Assembly (NCBI RefSeq): GCF_019904155.1
Contig: NZ_JAHCMB010000198.1
Location: 1 to 64,000 of the forward strand
Origin: Paenibacillus sinensis
GTDB lineage: Bacteria; Bacillota; Bacilli; Paenibacillales; Paenibacillaceae
DNA: 64,000 nucleotides
Direction of reading: 5' to 3'
The position numbers and the translations under genes are program-made. Under the pieces are notes generated by a model. It was not told the DNA's origin and did no database searches. It saw only the letters and a program-made list of their open reading frames with translations. Below are positions 60,151 to 64,000 of this stretch, in pieces; the first letter of the stretch is position 1; the number at the start of each line of letters is the position of its first letter.

Positions 60151-62415
60151 GTGAAACATCTTATTACGAAGCAGCTTTTCCAATCGCGGGAGACGATCGC
60201 ACGCCGGGTATTTCGTTGCTTTCTCGCAGTCGCGGCGCTATTTTCCTTCTTCTATCTGACCCTTATGTCCCTCTATCATTCCTCGATGGTAAAACAAGCA
60301 GACCGCTCCAACCGGATTGCGCTGCAGCATACAGCAGACCGGTTCGCGGATCGTCTGGCCCGGGTCCGAACGCTCCTGACCGAGCTCAGCCAGGACGCCG
60401 ATCTCATCGCGTCGGGCGGGAAGGCAGCGAGCGGAACCGATCTCGCTCCTGATTCTCCGGCAGCAGTGGACGCCGTTGACAGGATCGAATCCGACATGCG
60501 GCTGGCGCAAGCCGATCTGGACAATATATGGGTATTGTTCCCAGATACCTCGCTCGCCATGACATCCCAGGGAATCTTCGACGCCCGCGATCTGAGCGAC
60601 CAGGTCTACGCGAATGAAACGTATACATACAATTATTGGAAAGGTTTAATGGCCGATTCCGCCGAGTGGTCCATCCTGCCCGCAGCCGTCTTCCGCGTAG
60701 CCGAACAAAAACGTATGCTGCTCCCCATCGTATATGGAAAGCCGGATAGCAGCGGTCTTATCGTAGCCTTGTTGGATATGGATCGTTCCGGGGAGATTAT
60801 CGGTGATAACGGGATCATGGAGAGCCTGTCGATATGGGACGGAGAAGGAAAGCTGCTTTATAAGGCCGTGGAGGACGCGGACGAAATCGTTCCGGCCGCT
60901 ATTCCTTCGAACGGTCACCGCAAGATCGATGGCCGTATGGTTTATAGCCATACAGACCTGCTGGGCAACACTTATCTCTCGATGTTGTCTGGCAATGAAC
61001 TTGTTCAAGATGCGTATTGTGCTCATCGAACAGCGATCGCCCTGCTCGCCGCCGCGCTGGTGACGGTGCTGGCTGCTGCTGTTCTGTTCAGCCTTCGCAT
61101 TCAGGCTCCCGCTCGCGCCTTGCTGGCCTCCATGCATCGCATGCTGCCTGCTCCCGCTAAGGGCAGGTTCACCGAATATCGACTCATTCAGGATAAACTT
61201 AATACATGGTACGGCATGCGCGAACATGCGGAGAATCGGCTTCGCCTTCAACAGTCTGCGCTCCTTGATTACCGGTATATGGATCTCCTGCGGGGAACGG
61301 ACAATGATGAAATCGGACAGTTGGCCTTTTCCCCGGTAGAGGATCGGCCTTTTATGCTTGTCTTGTATTCACTGAGGCCTTGGCAATCGAGTCAAGTGAA
61401 CCACGCCGAAGACAACTCGTTGTCCATAAAGCGCATCCTCGGCATTATTCAGCCCTATCTCTCGCAAAGATACCCTGACTCTCGTACATTCCAAATGGAG
61501 CATGACCAAATAATCTCGGTTATCCCTGGCGAAGAGCGCGGCGGCGTTGTGGCTATGCTGCAAGATGAGTTATTGGACGCCCTTCAGCCCGAGCGGTGTG
61601 GATGCGTCGCAACTGTCTCGGTCAGTTACCGCTACACTGAAGCGGACAAATACAACGAAGCCTATCTCGAAGTCCTAGAGATCAACAGGTCGGCGCCGCT
61701 ATCCGACGAGAGCATCCTTATATCGGAGCGTTATGCACCTCCTCCACTGCGCCTTACCCCTCGCAAGGAGCAAGAGCTGAACGCGGCCTTAAAATCGGGA
61801 AATGCGGACAACGCGCTGCGCATTGCGGATCATGCTCTGGCGCAGCTCGCCAGCACTCAGGCAGGCATCGCTCACTACAGTGAACTAGCCTTACAGTTAT
61901 TAGAAAGATTCCGTACCGCATTCGCCTCTATGTCTCATGATGACAATGAAGCCGGCATGTTCGCCCGGTTGGAGACCAAGCTGAACCAATGCCGGGAGCC
62001 GGCGGCTTACCAGGAGGCAATAGCCGAGCTGATCCGCTTCATTTGCGACCTGCGGCCGCAGGAGACAGTTAAGCAGGACCCCGTTGCGGCCCTTGTCCTG
62101 GACATCCTGAACACCCGATACGACCAGGATTTATCGCTCTCCAAAATCGCGGACAAGCTGAATATGTCAAGCGCCTATTTGTCCGTCTACATCAAAGAAA
62201 AGACAGGGACCAATTTCAGCGACCACCTGAACGACATCCGCTTGCGCAAAGCGATGGACCTCCTTGTCTGTACGGACCAGAGCGTAACCGCTGTCAGCAA
62301 GCAGGTAGGCTACGCGAACTTCACCTCTTTTAACCGAATGTTCAAAAGGCAAACCGGCATGTCCCCGGGCGAGTACCGCAAAAGCCAGATCACTAAGATC
62401 CACAAAGCCAGGTGA
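60151..62415 (+). CDS. Membrane sensor / AraC-family transcriptional regulator
   Basis: A 754-aa regulator built like the one at 16278-18515: a membrane segment at 22-45, an extracytoplasmic sensing domain (46-285), a second membrane segment (290-312), a cytoplasmic linker, and a C-terminal AraC double helix-turn-helix (650-754; LSLSKIADKLNMSSAYLSVYIKEKTG, then AVSKQVGYANFTSFNRMFKRQTGMSPGEYRK). The GTG start has GGAGGA 11 bases or so upstream. No transport operon lies next to it; the neighbours are SLH surface proteins, so it may control the divergent S-layer phosphoesterase gene. Confidence 0.85.
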   Translation: MKHLITKQLFQSRETIARRVFRCFLAVAALFSFFYLTLMSLYHSSMVKQADRSNRIALQHTADRFADRLARVRTLLTELSQDADLIASGGKAASGTDLAPDSPAAVDAVDRIESDMRLAQADLDNIWVLFPDTSLAMTSQGIFDARDLSDQVYANETYTYNYWKGLMADSAEWSILPAAVFRVAEQKRMLLPIVYGKPDSSGLIVALLDMDRSGEIIGDNGIMESLSIWDGEGKLLYKAVEDADEIVPAAIPSNGHRKIDGRMVYSHTDLLGNTYLSMLSGNELVQDAYCAHRTAIALLAAALVTVLAAAVLFSLRIQAPARALLASMHRMLPAPAKGRFTEYRLIQDKLNTWYGMREHAENRLRLQQSALLDYRYMDLLRGTDNDEIGQLAFSPVEDRPFMLVLYSLRPWQSSQVNHAEDNSLSIKRILGIIQPYLSQRYPDSRTFQMEHDQIISVIPGEERGGVVAMLQDELLDALQPERCGCVATVSVSYRYTEADKYNEAYLEVLEINRSAPLSDESILISERYAPPPLRLTPRKEQELNAALKSGNADNALRIADHALAQLASTQAGIAHYSELALQLLERFRTAFASMSHDDNEAGMFARLETKLNQCREPAAYQEAIAELIRFICDLRPQETVKQDPVAALVLDILNTRYDQDLSLSKIADKLNMSSAYLSVYIKEKTGTNFSDHLNDIRLRKAMDLLVCTDQSVTAVSKQVGYANFTSFNRMFKRQTGMSPGEYRKSQITKIHKAR

Positions 62416-62534
62416 GCTGGAATACCGGAAGGTGTCTTTTTACCAACACTGATTTCGATATGCCAATTCTCTTGACCGCAGCTTTGTCGTCAATATGACC
62501 ATTCATAGTCTCCTTGGAGAGCTATAAACATAAA

Positions 62535-62593
62535 ATGCCCCCCTCACTGCAGCAGGTTTTGATTATTTCACCTGTCTGCCGTAAGGGGAGCAT
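62535..62593 (-). terminator. Hairpin terminator behind the second SLH gene
   Basis: ATGCCCCCCT pairs with AGGGGAGCAT (one mismatch), and an inner CAGGT/ACCTG stem extends the fold. On the minus strand TTTTATGTTT follows. It lies 43 bp past the SLH-protein stop and also faces the convergent AraC gene. Confidence 0.6.
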
Positions 62594-62635
62594 ATCTTTG
62601 TCTTACGCCTGCTGAGTTCAGAAGCTATCTCAATT

Positions 62636-64000
62636 TTAACCCAGCAAGTTATTAATGGTCGGATCTTGTCTCAGCATGCGCATTATAACAGTCAAGGCTT
62701 CCGCTCTCGTAAGGTTATCCTCCGGTGCGAAGTGGTTCTGGTCCTTGCCCTGAATAATTCCGGCATTTGTAGCTTCTTCAATGATCTTGTTAGCCCAATG
62801 CTGAGGTGCTACATCAACGAATGTATGGGCTTCGCCAGACTTGCTGTCTTGTAAAATCAAGATTTTCGAAATCATGGCAACCATCTCGGCGCGTGTAATC
62901 TTGCGATCTGCGCGGAACGTTCCATCGGAATAGCCATTGATGACTCCATAGGAAGCAAGAATTTCAATAGACTCTCGCGCCCAAGAGGTCTGGATATCCC
63001 GGAACGAATTCGTTCCGCTTCCTAAGCGTAAGGCGAACGCTTTGACGACCAGTGTGCTGAACTCGGCTCTCGTAATTGAGGCATCCGGTCTGAAACTGCC
63101 GTCTGGATAGCCGTTGATTATGCCTAACTTGGCAGCAGACGAAATATCTTTGGAAGCCCAATGGGACGCTGCATCCTGGAACGTTGCGGATTTCCCGGCA
63201 GCCAAGGCGTCTTGTATAAAAGCTGCGAGTCGATTGCTATCAACGAGATCGTAAAAAGCCTTTGTCTCCTGAGCCGGAGGCGTTGGAGTGCCCGGATTGG
63301 CCGGATTGGCCGGAGGAGATACAGTCCCCGAAGTTGTAGTTCCGGTTACCGTCACGCTTATATCCGTCGATTGGGTTCCATAGACAGCAGTGACGACAGT
63401 GCTGCCTGCCTGGAGACCTGTAATTGTCCCGCCGGAGACGCTGGCGATTGCGGGATTTTGAACGGACCAGGTTACCGATGTGGTCACATCCGTCTGGGAC
63501 AGATCTGAATACATGGCCGTAATGGCTGCGGAAGCCGTTTCCCCGGTCAGAACGCTTAACGTATTCGGACTAGCGCTTAAGCTGCTTAATGACTTCAAGG
63601 TAATGCTCTTCGTCGCGCTGTTGCTGTTATTCGTACCATCGTTTACGGTGAAGCTGATCGTGCGCGTTGCCGTATTCGGGGTGACGGCCGTATTGTTATA
63701 GGTGACCGCGTGCAGAGCGTTTTGCCACTGCTCCAATGTGGCCGTTGTGCCCGCAGATGTCAGCGTCAGCTCGCCGCTTGCGCTCAAATAACTGGCCGTA
63801 ATATTGCCGTATGTGGCCTCGCTGACGTTGGTGAATGCCAGAACATCTTCTCCAGCATTGAAGTTGCTCGTGATAGCAATCGTTGCACTTGCCAAAGTTG
63901 TATTGTCCAGGTCTGATATCGTCAGACCGTTGTCAATTGCAACCGGAGTCGAAGTTGTTCGATCCCCGGATGTGAAATGGATCGAACCTACGCTTGTGGT
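62636..64000 (-). CDS. SLH-anchored surface protein with cadherin-like and Big_2 domains (truncated by window edge)
   Basis: The C-terminal 454 residues of a larger exported protein; the frame is open to the window edge with no start in view. The visible part begins in a cadherin-like/flagellar-type repeat (AIDNGLTISDLDNTTLASATIAI...GEDVLAF), then a Big_2 domain (LSASPNTLSVLTGETASAAITAMYS...TGLQAGSTVVTAVYG), a Pro-rich linker, and three SLH repeats (WASKDISSAAKLGIINGYPDGSF; WARESIEILASYGVINGYSDGTF; WANKIIEEATNAGIIQGKDQNHF). It attaches to the cell wall and probably mediates binding or structure. It is longer than a reading that starts at the first TTG (63895) would suggest. Confidence 0.88.
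   Translation of the reverse strand, partial: TTSVGSIHFTSGDRTTSTPVAIDNGLTISDLDNTTLASATIAITSNFNAGEDVLAFTNVSEATYGNITASYLSASGELTLTSAGTTATLEQWQNALHAVTYNNTAVTPNTATRTISFTVNDGTNNSNSATKSITLKSLSSLSASPNTLSVLTGETASAAITAMYSDLSQTDVTTSVTWSVQNPAIASVSGGTITGLQAGSTVVTAVYGTQSTDISVTVTGTTTSGTVSPPANPANPGTPTPPAQETKAFYDLVDSNRLAAFIQDALAAGKSATFQDAASHWASKDISSAAKLGIINGYPDGSFRPDASITRAEFSTLVVKAFALRLGSGTNSFRDIQTSWARESIEILASYGVINGYSDGTFRADRKITRAEMVAMISKILILQDSKSGEAHTFVDVAPQHWANKIIEEATNAGIIQGKDQNHFAPEDNLTRAEALTVIMRMLRQDPTINNLLG

Overview
The window looks like a Paenibacillus-type chromosome (inference). It carries a gerA-family spore-germination operon, S-layer proteins with C-terminal SLH domains, an Lpl-type sugar ABC importer with a membrane-bound AraC regulator, and a secreted amylase with tandem starch-binding modules. 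GC content is moderate to high, with strong AGGAGG-type ribosome sites.

Layout. 1-862: right end of an IS3-family element. 884-7758: secreted GH13 amylase and cytoplasmic GH3 glycosidase. 8041-9411: DUF6880-like protein. 9588-18515: sugar-uptake operon (solute-binding lipoprotein, two permeases, MFS porter, unrecognised protein) behind its AraC sensor-regulator. 18642-19637: PAS-GGDEF diguanylate cyclase. 20060-22436: two-gene GMC dehydrogenase. 22433-26573: spore-germination operon with a divergent 29-codon membrane-peptide gene. 26676-27506: aldo/keto reductase. 27591-50886: RNA-repair island. 51016-53081: a formylglycine-generating-enzyme-like protein and a HupE/UreJ-like protein. 53169-64000: two SLH-anchored surface proteins flanking a second AraC sensor-regulator.

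The RNA-repair island is the most interesting part. Three minus-strand operons can be read: (1) two tRNA-mimicking Y-like RNAs, then rsr (Ro60/TROVE) and rlaP; (2) hen1, pnkp, kptA and a HEAT-like protein; (3) a further tRNA-like RNA, then an SPFH protein, a HEAT-like protein and rtcB. Two WYL-domain regulators diverge from operon 1, and a MoxR ATPase plus DUF2201/VWA protein diverge from operon 2. Upstream of all three operons lies the same 47-bp element, ungapped, with 27 of 47 positions identical in all three. It contains GTAATACTT, then TTCG-N16-CGA, then a weak -10-like hexamer. I infer one regulon, probably controlled by the WYL pair rather than by the sigma54/RtcR system known from Proteobacteria. 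Two of the RNAs carry tRNA arms in circularly permuted order (T arm, capped acceptor stem, D arm), with the break point differing between them.

Inside and beside the island are genes of less certain connection: a serine hydrolase, a DUF2975/XRE pair in AT-rich DNA, an R2K-type ATP-grasp protein with an ADP-ribosylglycohydrolase, and a type I toxin-antitoxin module (27-aa holin-like toxin with a convergent antisense RNA) between the VWA gene and rtcB. All calls come from reading the sequence. No database search or folding program was run.
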